A DNA stretch of 64,000 bases from Syntrophales bacterium (GTDB taxonomy: Bacteria > Desulfobacterota > Syntrophia > Syntrophales > UBA2210), in NCBI GenBank assembly GCA_023230565.1, contig JALNXD010000010.1, forward strand, positions 25,219 through 89,218. Direction: 5' to 3'. The notes below the pieces were generated by a model. It made no database searches. It saw nothing but the letters and a program-made list of their open reading frames with translations, and was not told the origin of the DNA. The translations under genes and the position numbers were made by a program. Every line of letters starts with the position of its first letter. Position 1 is the first letter of the stretch. Positions 1-7,978 of this stretch are shown here, one piece after another.

Positions 1-1
1 G

Positions 2-400
2 GCCGACGGAATAATGATGGCTACACGGTTTATCAATACGCTCGAATGCGCAGTACATGAAAAGGTTCGGGAAGAGATAGTGCGGCGCCAGGAAAATGAA
101 ACTGTGCTTTACGGAAATTCAATAGGATTGCAGGGCAGAGGACTTCTCAATGATTCAATGAGAGAGGTTCTTAAAATTGAAGCAAGAGGGGGTACTTTGG
201 AGGAAATATTCCCTCATATTGCCGGTGCCCTGGGGGATGAGATCTGGCAGAAAGGGGAGGTTAGCAAGGGACTTATAGCTGTAGGCCAATCGATCGGTCT
301 TGTTCATGATGTGCTTTCCTGCCGGGAATTGCTTGATGGTATCGTTAAAGAGGCTGAAGAAGCACTCGCTTCCGGGTTAAAGAGGTTTCAAGAAAATTGA
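2..400 (+). CDS. Nitronate monooxygenase / 2-nitropropane dioxygenase-like flavoprotein, C-terminal part
   Basis: The reading frame is open to the window edge, so this is only the last ~132 residues of a larger protein. The first visible residues (A-D-G-I-M-M-A-T-R-F) match the conserved GADGVMxGTRF segment at the end of the TIM barrel in the NMO/FabK-like FMN oxidoreductase family. The remaining helical tail, with an 'HIAGALGDEIWQKGEVSKG' stretch and 'GQSIGLV', is typical of the family C-terminus. Family members use FMN to oxidise alkyl nitronates or reduce enoyl thioesters; the true substrate cannot be told from this part. It is convergent with the kinase gene downstream, with 26 bp between the stops. 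An internal ATG at 14 exists but is not the start. Confidence 0.75.
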   Translation, partial: ADGIMMATRFINTLECAVHEKVREEIVRRQENETVLYGNSIGLQGRGLLNDSMREVLKIEARGGTLEEIFPHIAGALGDEIWQKGEVSKGLIAVGQSIGLVHDVLSCRELLDGIVKEAEEALASGLKRFQEN

Positions 401-426
401 TTTGAAATTCTTTTCGGATTTATTTA

Positions 427-3348
427 TCAGGCTTCCACTGCCTCTTTTATCTTGCAGACGAGATCTTTCAATCTGAAAGGTTTCTGGAGAAAGTGAATTC
501 CTTCATTCAGTATGCCGTGATGGTCGATCATATCTGCCGTATACCCGGACATGTAAAGGACCTTGATATCGGGTTTAAATTCTTTTAAGATGTGAATCAA
601 TTCCCTGCCATTCATTTCCGGCATCACAATATCAGTAATGATGAGGGTTATCCGGCTCCCCTCCGCTTTGCAATAGGATATTGCATCCCTGGGAGTTTCC
701 GCAATGATTACGTTATAACCAATGGATTCGAGCATTTCCCTGGTAATATCCAGAACCATTGGATCGTCTTCCACCAGAAGAATATTGCCTCCCACTTTAA
801 AAACAGGTGCTTGAGATGATTCGGCGGCAGGTTTCTCCTTCTCGGCAGTCCGGGGTATGTAAATATGAAATCTTGTCCCTAATCCGGGTTCGCTGTATAC
901 GGATATCGCGCCGTTATTCTGTTTGATTATCCCATAGACTGTTGCCATTCCGAGACCTGTTCCCCTGCCAGCTTTTTTTGTAGTATAAAAGGGTTCAAAG
1001 ATATGGTGCATCGTTTCTTTGTCCATTCCAATTCCGCTGTCACTTACGGTCAACTGCACATATTCACCCGGAAGGACTCCCACATGATTTCTGCAATAAA
1101 ACTCGTCGAGGATAGTATTTTTGGTTTCGATCTTCAGCTTTCCCCCTTCATGCATTGCATCACGGGCGTTTACCGCCAGATTAATGAGTATCTGTTCGAT
1201 TTGTGAGGGGTCATATTTAATCTTCCAGAGAGAATTCTCGAGTTGAATCTTGAGATCTATATGTTCACCGATGAGCCGAATGAGTAATTTCTGCGTATTG
1301 ACGACCAGTTCATTGAGATTTATGATTTTAGGGGCAATAATCTGTTTGCGGGAAAATGCAAGGAGCTGCCCGGTAATGTCACGGGATCTTACCGCTGCTT
1401 TTTCGATTTCAACCAGATCGGTTAACACGGGGTGCTCCTTGGCAAGTCTCATTTTGGCCAGATCCACATATCCCAGGATGACGCTTAGCATATTATTGAA
1501 ATCATGTGCAACGCCTCCGGCGAGGCGGCCCAGAGTCTCCATTTTTTGTGCCTGCATCAACTGACTTTCAAGTTTGCCTTTTTCCTCGGCTGCTCTCTTA
1601 CGTTCTGTCACATCTCTGCCACTATAAAGAATCCCGGTAGGTTTGCCTTCCTGATCGCGTGTAAAGGTCGTAATAACCTCCATCCATACTGTTCCTCCAT
1701 GTTTATGGTACGCTTCCACTTCTATGATTTGGGGCTTGTTTCCCTCTGTCCTTCCATATCGGGCTTCATAATTCAGGGCACATGAAAGGAGCTGTTCGAC
1801 TTTGAACATTGAATCCGGTGTTATCCGTTTTGATATCGGAATATCTGCGAGTTCGTCCAAACTGTACCCTGTAATTCTTTTAATAGAGGGACTCTGATAG
1901 GTATACCGAAAATCCATATCCATAGTGGCTATCATATCAGTCATGTTTTCAACAATCATCCGATATCGTTTTTCGCTTTCTCTGAGTTTCCTTTCAAATC
2001 TTTTACGTTCGCTGATATCTCTTGTAATACCGACTATTGCGAAAGGTCCGCCTTTTTCGTCCCGGTTGAAACTAACGTTTACCTCTGTAAACATTCTACT
2101 TCCGTCTTTGCGCTTCAGCGCCATTTCGATAGTTACCGGCTCACTTTTGTCAGGAGAGATTCTCTCTTTTTCATTATCCATTTCATTTTTTAAAATCTCT
2201 TTGATTCGGGCATAGGTTTGCTGACTTACCATTTCTTGAAGTGGTATTTTTTTGAGTTCATCCGGTGAATATCCCGTAATGGGAAGAACGGAAGGACTGA
2301 AATAGGTAAAATTGAGGTCGGAATCCATTGTCCAAATGATATCATTAATATTTTCGTTGATTAGCCGCAGATGTTTCTCGCTTGCCTCAAGTTTCTGCCT
2401 CGCTTTAACTCTTTCGGTAATATCACGTCCTAATCCGTAAAAACCTATCGGTTCGCCTGTCGGTGCCCGCAAGAGTGAAACGGACATGTCAAGATAAAAA
2501 ACTGAGCCATCCTTCGTCAGCAGCATATATTCGGGAAATATTTTTTCCCGGCCGGTTTTGAATATCTCGTTAAATTCCCGGAACGTGCTGTTAACCTGTT
2601 CAGGCGGTGTTACGCGACGGTAATTCATTCCCATCAGCTCTCCGCGGGTATAATTCAACTTCCGCCGCCACGACTCGTTGAAATCTGTGTAATTTCCTTT
2701 AAGATCGGTTTCCACGTATAAATCTTCCATATTTTCGAATATGGTCCTGTATTTTTCTTCTTTTTCATGCAGTGCCCTCTCGGTGTTTTTGCGCATGGTA
2801 ATGTCGCGAACAACTCCTTTAAATCCTGTCGATTTGCCCGTTTCATCCTTGACAAGAGAAATTGAAGATTCCACATCTAAAAGATCCCTGTTTTTTTTAA
2901 GAATTTTCCATTCAAAACCTTTATTTGGCTGTCCTGTGACGAAAACGTGGTGAAATGCGCAATATACCTTACGGGCGTTCGCTTTATCCATCAGCCGGAG
3001 AAAATGCAAGCCCTTGAGTTCTTCCTCTGTATAGCCTAAATCCCGTATAGCCGTGCCATTGAAGAAAAGAATCCTCCCCCTGAGATCGACTTCAAAATAC
3101 GTTTCTTCGATTGTATTTATGATTTTTCTGTAATGCGCGGCCTGCCGGGTGATATCTTCTACAAGCCGGGTCAGAGATGAAATTTTTTGTTCAGTTTCCC
3201 TAAGAAAAAGATTTGCTGCGTGTGCGAAACTATCAAATACGCCATTTGATGGCGTGGCAGTAATTTTGGCGGAATAGTCTCCTTCCGCTGCTTTCAAGAA
3301 GATGTCTGCCGCCTGACGGATAAAATTCTTTTCTCGCTTTGAAACCAT
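427..3348 (-). CDS. Multi-PAS hybrid sensor histidine kinase with C-terminal receiver
   Basis: A 973-residue cytoplasmic signalling protein with no membrane segments. Four PAS domains with the usual 'ITGYSPDEL/YTEEELKG' loops follow one another from about residue 70 to 580, each ending in a PAC-like 'GRDITER' motif. They are followed by a HisKA dimerisation helix with the H-box 'VAHDFNNMLSVILGY' (phospho-acceptor His near residue 610), an HATPase_c domain with N box ('NLAVNARDAM'), G1 ('DSGIGMD') and G2 ('GRGTGLGMATVYGI'), and a receiver domain from about 850 with 'LLVEDD', the phosphoacceptor Asp in 'ITDIVMPEMNG' and 'LQKPF'. The signal sensed is unknown. It stands alone, with no dedicated response regulator beside it. 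Confidence 0.93.
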   Translation of the reverse strand: MVSKREKNFIRQAADIFLKAAEGDYSAKITATPSNGVFDSFAHAANLFLRETEQKISSLTRLVEDITRQAAHYRKIINTIEETYFEVDLRGRILFFNGTAIRDLGYTEEELKGLHFLRLMDKANARKVYCAFHHVFVTGQPNKGFEWKILKKNRDLLDVESSISLVKDETGKSTGFKGVVRDITMRKNTERALHEKEEKYRTIFENMEDLYVETDLKGNYTDFNESWRRKLNYTRGELMGMNYRRVTPPEQVNSTFREFNEIFKTGREKIFPEYMLLTKDGSVFYLDMSVSLLRAPTGEPIGFYGLGRDITERVKARQKLEASEKHLRLINENINDIIWTMDSDLNFTYFSPSVLPITGYSPDELKKIPLQEMVSQQTYARIKEILKNEMDNEKERISPDKSEPVTIEMALKRKDGSRMFTEVNVSFNRDEKGGPFAIVGITRDISERKRFERKLRESEKRYRMIVENMTDMIATMDMDFRYTYQSPSIKRITGYSLDELADIPISKRITPDSMFKVEQLLSCALNYEARYGRTEGNKPQIIEVEAYHKHGGTVWMEVITTFTRDQEGKPTGILYSGRDVTERKRAAEEKGKLESQLMQAQKMETLGRLAGGVAHDFNNMLSVILGYVDLAKMRLAKEHPVLTDLVEIEKAAVRSRDITGQLLAFSRKQIIAPKIINLNELVVNTQKLLIRLIGEHIDLKIQLENSLWKIKYDPSQIEQILINLAVNARDAMHEGGKLKIETKNTILDEFYCRNHVGVLPGEYVQLTVSDSGIGMDKETMHHIFEPFYTTKKAGRGTGLGMATVYGIIKQNNGAISVYSEPGLGTRFHIYIPRTAEKEKPAAESSQAPVFKVGGNILLVEDDPMVLDITREMLESIGYNVIIAETPRDAISYCKAEGSRITLIITDIVMPEMNGRELIHILKEFKPDIKVLYMSGYTADMIDHHGILNEGIHFLQKPFRLKDLVCKIKEAVEA

Positions 3349-3562
3349 AAATGCCTGCCAAATTGGTTATGTCGATATAATTAAGGTGCATCCTTGATCT
3401 GCCGCGTGCATAATTTTTTAATTCGAGTCTCTTGCTATATCATATCGGTTAAATAGTTCAAAACTTAATCTATTTTCATTTTTGAGATTTGCAGGTATTT
3501 CTATCAAAAATTATTCTGCGATTGAAACGGGGTCTTGATCTGTTATCGCGAAAATGGAAATG

Positions 3563-3594
3563 AAAAGGCAGAACGGATAGCCGTTCTGCCTTTT
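3563..3594 (-). terminator. Intrinsic terminator after the Liv-type binding protein
   Basis: A perfect 14-bp inverted repeat (AAAAGGCAGAACGG / CCGTTCTGCCTTTT) around a 4-nt ATAG loop lies 64 bp downstream of the stop of the minus-strand gene at 3658. Read on the minus strand the stem ends in TTTT and runs on into a T-rich stretch, as in a Rho-independent terminator. The same hairpin could also act on plus-strand transcripts. Confidence 0.8.
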
Positions 3595-3657
3595 GCTCTG
3601 CTTGAATATTGTTGCTGAATCTTTCTTCTTTTTTAATTGAATATATCCGGCATGATA

Positions 3658-4854
3658 TTAATCAAAAAGATCTTCCCTGACGTCCATTGTTTTAATCATG
3701 ACGGGCTCTCCGTTCTGGATCTGATAGAGAGTAATCGGATACAGAGTGTGCCGTTTTGCCCCCCATATTTTGGAACCGCCGAATCGAAGCGTACCTACCG
3801 GAGTTTCCCATGTTATGCTCTCCAATGCTTCTGCAATTTTAAAAGAATCCAGGCTTTCAGCTGTTTCAATGCCCTTTGCCAAGCTAGTGGCCAATCCATA
3901 TTGGGGCCAGACAGTATTGTCCCAGGCCTCTTTCCCCCATTTGGCGACAAAATTTTCATAGACCTCCTTTTGTGCAGGCGTTACTGGTTTTATAGGCCCG
4001 CCGAGAACAAGATAAGCCTTTTCAGCATGCTCCCCTGCGATTTTTTTCACCTGAGAAGGTATGGGTCCCCAGCCCAACAAGAGCGCTCCTTTGTACCCCA
4101 GTTCTCTGGCCTGTTTGCAGATAAGCGCCTCTGTCGTAGGATCAGTGTAACTGGTATCAAGAAGATCGGGCTTCAATGAAACCGCCTTGGTCAGAAGTGG
4201 AGTAAGATCTTTGCTTCCCCGCTCGAAATAAAGCTCGGCAAGTACCTTGAATCCTTCCATCTCAGCGGCAGCCCTTGAAGCCTTCATTCCCGATTTTCCC
4301 GTTGCATCATCGGGATTTACGATAACTATGGACTTGATATTTTCAGCTTTTTTTAAGTACGGGAAAATAGCTGTGGTGCTGGCCTCGATTGACGGGTTGT
4401 AAATGAACATCAAAGGATTATCCGGTGTTACCAACTTTTCTACACCGCCGGCGTTGTTAAGAGTCAGAATGTTATTCTCCTTTAGCATCGGCACGCATGC
4501 CAGAGCAGGAGAACCTCCGTGGACTGACAGGAACTTGCACTTGTCAGCAAACAACGCTCTGTTTGCGGCTTTAACCGCCTCGGCGGGTATATACTTATGA
4601 TCATATACTATAACCTCGAATTCGTATTTCTTCCCGTTAACAGTAAATCCCCCTTTTCTATTGACTGATTCCGCATCCAAAGTGACTGCCCTGGAATTTG
4701 AAATGCCCCATGGAGCTACAGGCCCGCTTAGCGCGTAAATAAGCCCCAATCGAATTTTTTCGGTATTCTCCGCTCCGGCCGTGCCATTGAAAATGACAAT
4801 ACCTGTTGATATTAATAGAAAGAAAATTCCAAAAACAGCGATTGCCTTTTTCAT
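3658..4854 (-). CDS. Branched-chain amino acid-type (Liv/Leu/Ile/Val family) ABC transporter substrate-binding protein
   Basis: A 398-residue exported protein. The N-terminus has a classic Sec signal peptide (MKKAIAVFGIFFLL..., cleavage likely after 'GTAGA'). The mature part has the type I periplasmic-binding fold of the LivJ/AmiC group: 'IRLGLIYALSGPVAPWG' at the start, 'FLSVHGGSPALACVPMLKENNILTLN' and 'VIVNPDDATGKSG' in the middle. The start is well supported by AAGGAGG seven bases upstream of the ATG. No permease or ATPase gene lies beside it, so it is an orphan binding protein that may serve a distant transporter or a sensory role. The ligand (amino acid, aromatic acid or other organic acid) cannot be assigned. 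Confidence 0.9.
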   Translation of the reverse strand: MKKAIAVFGIFFLLISTGIVIFNGTAGAENTEKIRLGLIYALSGPVAPWGISNSRAVTLDAESVNRKGGFTVNGKKYEFEVIVYDHKYIPAEAVKAANRALFADKCKFLSVHGGSPALACVPMLKENNILTLNNAGGVEKLVTPDNPLMFIYNPSIEASTTAIFPYLKKAENIKSIVIVNPDDATGKSGMKASRAAAEMEGFKVLAELYFERGSKDLTPLLTKAVSLKPDLLDTSYTDPTTEALICKQARELGYKGALLLGWGPIPSQVKKIAGEHAEKAYLVLGGPIKPVTPAQKEVYENFVAKWGKEAWDNTVWPQYGLATSLAKGIETAESLDSFKIAEALESITWETPVGTLRFGGSKIWGAKRHTLYPITLYQIQNGEPVMIKTMDVREDLFD

Positions 4855-4932
4855 CTAAACCTCCTTTTCATCAATTCCAAAGTTGAACAACCTCGTAAAA
4901 AGCTTCTCATACCGGTCCTGTTTCTTGTTCAT
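4855..4932 (-). CDS. Possible 25-aa upstream ORF abutting the binding-protein start
   Basis: On the minus strand an ATG at 4932 opens a 25-codon frame (MNKKQDRYEKLFTRLFNFG...) whose TAG stop directly touches the ATG of the binding-protein gene, so the downstream ribosome-binding site lies inside this frame. It has only a weak AGG ahead of its ATG. Such an arrangement could couple translation, but at this length chance is a serious alternative. Confidence 0.25.
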   Translation of the reverse strand: MNKKQDRYEKLFTRLFNFGIDEKEV

Positions 4933-5356
4933 ACTAGCCTGTAAAATAGTACCTCCTTTCTTTATTTCTTCTTTTTCCGGCGGAAGAACGGTGAAAATCC
5001 GACCGGCCGAAAAGTGTATGATTTAAAGAAGAATGATTAGTGTGCCTCTTTGGATTGACTCGCGAAAAACGCTCATTTATAGTATGTCTTACAAGCTGGC
5101 AACTATGGTTCCGGAAAAGAGATGCGGATCAAAAAGATTGAATTAGAGGAGTCCCTGAGGTCTTGCTATTCAGACCGCATCAAACGGGATTGTGAAGTCA
5201 GTAAACCATACTATGCGTTTCCTGTCAAAGATATATTATGCTGTTATTTACTCATTTACGGGCCAGTCATGTGTTTCGAAAAATTGGCCCGTTTCGAGTC
5301 GACCTGATGTCAAGCCGGTTATTTGTCCAATGTAAAAAACCATTTAAGAGAATGAA
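4933..5356. other. Intergenic region between divergent binding-protein and radical SAM genes
   Basis: About 420 bp with no convincing gene. A 61-codon frame at 5122-5307 has unremarkable composition and no recognisable motif. An 8-bp inverted repeat ACGGGCCA / TGGCCCGT (5258-5265 and 5285-5292) lies within it and could form a hairpin ahead of the radical SAM gene. The region should hold the promoters of both flanking genes, but I could not place them with confidence. Confidence 0.5.
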
Positions 5357-6586
5357 ATGGACCAGAAAAATATTATAATCGAACTCGGCCCCATGGGGCC
5401 AATAGGTGAGCAGGACGCTCTGATACTCAGAGTGAATCGCAATTGTCCCTGGAACCGGTGTCTTTTTTGTTCCGTATATAAGGACAAAAAATTCAGTATT
5501 CGAAATAAGGATGATGTTAAAAAAGATATCGATGCTGTGGCCTATATCCAGAGTGAGCTTGAAAAGATATCGTGGGAAATGGGAACGAACGGACGGATTA
5601 ACGGCGAGACGATCAGAGAGACGTTACGACGATATCCGGCCGTTTTTGGAAGGTTTCCTCATGAAATGTCTCCGGAACAGGCGCATGCCGTCAATTCTCT
5701 GGGTGCTGTAGCAAGTTGGCTTCTTCATGGTGCGAAAAGGGTTTTCCTCCAGGATGCCGATGCACTTATAACAAAAACTGATGAATTGGCAGAGATTATT
5801 CTCTATTTGAAGGAAGCATTTCCTTCGATTGATATTGTTTCTTCTTATGCGAGATCAAAAACATGCCGGAATAAGAGTTCCGGTGAACTGGCAGTGCTTA
5901 AGGCGGCCGGTCTGAACTGGTGCTATGTAGGTATCGAATCGGGTTCAGATGATGTGCTTACCTATATGAAAAAGGGGGTCACTCGCAAAGAGCATATTGA
6001 AGGAGGCAAAAGATTCATGGAATCCGGAATTTCCATGGCAGCGTTTATCATGCCCGGCCTTGGCGGCGGAGAGGCTTTATTTGCAAAACGTCACATTGAA
6101 GATACAATTTCTGTCTTGAATGAAATCAGACCTTCGGAAGTGAGAATTAGAAGCCTGGCTGTGCATGAGGCCTCTCCTCTCTATGACAGCTGGCTTTCCG
6201 GTGATTTTCACGTTCCTACTGATGACCTGATGATAGAAGAACTCTGTTTGCTTATTCATGGGCTTGATTTTGATTGCATCTTCGAGACGCTTCAAATGAC
6301 GAATCCTCTTTTTGCCGTCAGAGGGCGATTTTCAGAATTAAAGGAAGATATGTGCCAATCTATAGAAGAATACAGGGTTCTGAATGCTGACGAGAGAGCA
6401 CGTTTTATTTTCAAACGGTATGTCGATGAGGGGTATCTTTCATTTGTGAGGAGATGGGGAAAATGTGATGAGGAGCTTCAGAGAATAATTGAAACAGCGC
6501 GGATCAGCCTGAAAAAAGGCAATTGCGATGCGATAGAAAAAGTGAACCGGGCCGTTTTCGCAATCAAGTCAAAAGGAGTGCCATGA
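5357..6586 (+). CDS. Radical SAM protein with CX4CX2C cluster motif
   Basis: A 409-residue protein. Residues 30-38 read CPWNRCLFC, giving a CX4CX2C [4Fe-4S] motif, followed by 'SVYKDKKFS'; this form is found in a COG1032-like group ('CPWNKCTFCxMYK'). 'RVFLQDADALI' and 'GIESGSDDVLTYMKKG' match the strands that bind SAM in the TIM barrel, and 'AAFIMPGLGG' follows. There is no B12-binding domain. Family members reductively cleave SAM to a 5'-deoxyadenosyl radical; the substrate is unknown. It is not in an obvious operon: the next gene is on the opposite strand. Confidence 0.88.
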   Translation: MDQKNIIIELGPMGPIGEQDALILRVNRNCPWNRCLFCSVYKDKKFSIRNKDDVKKDIDAVAYIQSELEKISWEMGTNGRINGETIRETLRRYPAVFGRFPHEMSPEQAHAVNSLGAVASWLLHGAKRVFLQDADALITKTDELAEIILYLKEAFPSIDIVSSYARSKTCRNKSSGELAVLKAAGLNWCYVGIESGSDDVLTYMKKGVTRKEHIEGGKRFMESGISMAAFIMPGLGGGEALFAKRHIEDTISVLNEIRPSEVRIRSLAVHEASPLYDSWLSGDFHVPTDDLMIEELCLLIHGLDFDCIFETLQMTNPLFAVRGRFSELKEDMCQSIEEYRVLNADERARFIFKRYVDEGYLSFVRRWGKCDEELQRIIETARISLKKGNCDAIEKVNRAVFAIKSKGVP

Positions 6587-6745
6587 GAATTTAGAAATTG
6601 AGAGCTTTGCGTAACCTTTTTCTTCGTCATTTCTGACAATCGGAGCGCGACCGGAATCCGGGGAGTAGATGAGAATACTGATGCCGCCGGATTCGGGTCA
6701 CGAAACTAATTCTGCTCATTTAAATGGAAAAAGAACAGATCACTT

Positions 6746-7714
6746 TCATAGAAAAAATTCTTCACCGATTGTCGGAACTCGAATCGATCCCTCTAATCCC
6801 GATGATTTCCAGGCTTTTTCAGCTTCACTTTCCCATCGATCATCGGACCAGCCGTACCCGCAATTCCCTTCTCCATCTTCATGACCGCTCATATGGACAA
6901 TAAGTGTCTGATGAGGGTGAAGAACCGAAGCATATTTTTTGACAGTATAAAAAGAAAGGTGCCCCGTGTTAAACCCCTGTACTTCTTCGACACTCCATTC
7001 CAGGCAGTCAATAAAGAGATAATCCGCACCGATCATCAAATCCCGGGCATGTGCCTGTTCATCAGTTTCGGGACGAAGTATCCACTCATTCATATTATCA
7101 GCATCCCAGAGAAGTATTGCCTTCTTCGATTCGGTTTCGATGACGAAAGAAGCACTCGAGTATAGCTTATTCTTGAATGTAAGGGGATCTATATCTGCCG
7201 TATAATGAGAAACAGTAACAGGGGTGATTTTAATTCCTTCGATGCCCAGCGGGACAGCCTCGAGTATTGCTCCGGGTGACGATACTTCTTCGCTTATATA
7301 TGGACGAAGATGCCTGTACCACTCATAGGAGTAATTTTTTTGAAGCCATCGGGCTGTGCCGTTCCTGCACCACGCAGGAATCCTGATAAATTTTGTGTTC
7401 CGGTTCCGAGCCATACGTCTTAATGTTTCTCCCAATCTATTGAGTTCGAGAGTGTGATCCGGATGCCAATGACTAAAAAGGAGCCAATCCAGTCTCGCAT
7501 CAGCCGGGGAAAAATAGTCACAGAGACTTCTTGTAACGCCGAGCCCTGTATCGACAAGACAATGCCATGCTACCTCTCCATTTTTTTTATCCGTTCCTAC
7601 AATTGATGCTGAGGTATTTGCTACGTGTTCATCTCTTTGGCATCTTGCGCAGAAGCAACCGAATTCTTTTAAAAAAGCATGGCCCAAACCATTTATTACA
7701 AGGCGAAAATCCAT
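6746..7714 (-). CDS. MBL-fold metallo-hydrolase (PhnP/RNase Z-like)
   Basis: A 322-residue single-domain protein. The signature zinc-binding motif 'SHWHPDHTLE' sits near residue 80-90 (HxHxDH). Further metal ligands are supplied by 'TVSHYTAD' and the Asp in 'ILLWDADNMNE', and a C-terminal His in 'LIVHMSGHEDG'. An N-terminal Cys pair 'CFCARCQ' resembles the structural zinc site of PhnP-type phosphodiesterases. No phosphonate genes are adjacent, so substrate assignment to cyclic phosphates is not supported beyond fold similarity. Confidence 0.85.
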   Translation of the reverse strand: MDFRLVINGLGHAFLKEFGCFCARCQRDEHVANTSASIVGTDKKNGEVAWHCLVDTGLGVTRSLCDYFSPADARLDWLLFSHWHPDHTLELNRLGETLRRMARNRNTKFIRIPAWCRNGTARWLQKNYSYEWYRHLRPYISEEVSSPGAILEAVPLGIEGIKITPVTVSHYTADIDPLTFKNKLYSSASFVIETESKKAILLWDADNMNEWILRPETDEQAHARDLMIGADYLFIDCLEWSVEEVQGFNTGHLSFYTVKKYASVLHPHQTLIVHMSGHEDGEGNCGYGWSDDRWESEAEKAWKSSGLEGSIRVPTIGEEFFL

Positions 7715-7808
7715 AAAACCCCCATTGGTATTCTCTTATATTGGAACCATGAATAATTAAACCAAACATTTTGCTTTTTTCAAGGATAAAAAAGAAATCG
7801 ATTAATGC

Positions 7809-7837
7809 TTGACAACATGTCATTATTGGCATATGTC
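7809..7837 (+). promoter_or_regulatory. Candidate promoter upstream of formate dehydrogenase
   Basis: A consensus TTGACA box at 7809-7814 is followed after 17 bp by TATGTC at 7832-7837, which matches the -10 consensus only at three of six bases. The spacer and -10 carry a direct repeat (CATGTCAT and TATGTCAT, 16 bp apart) that could bind a regulator. It would leave a leader of about 130 nt before the formate dehydrogenase ATG. Confidence 0.3.
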
Positions 7838-7978
7838 ATCGCAGTACAAGATCCGTTTGTAAACAAAATATATGATCCTGCTCTCTGCTAAATGACTGCC
7901 GTTCGCATTAGTGGAATTTGGTGCAGCATAACGCAGAGATCGGACTTTCAACGAAGCGGTCAATTTTAGAGGTTCAAA

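Noticed and set aside
5122..5307. 61-codon frame before the radical SAM gene
   Set aside because: Weak ribosome-binding site, no motif, overlaps an inverted repeat in an intergenic region.
7908..7925. Sigma-54 promoter (TGG...GCA) before formate dehydrogenase
   Set aside because: The GG to GC distance is eight, not ten, and the consensus boxes do not match.
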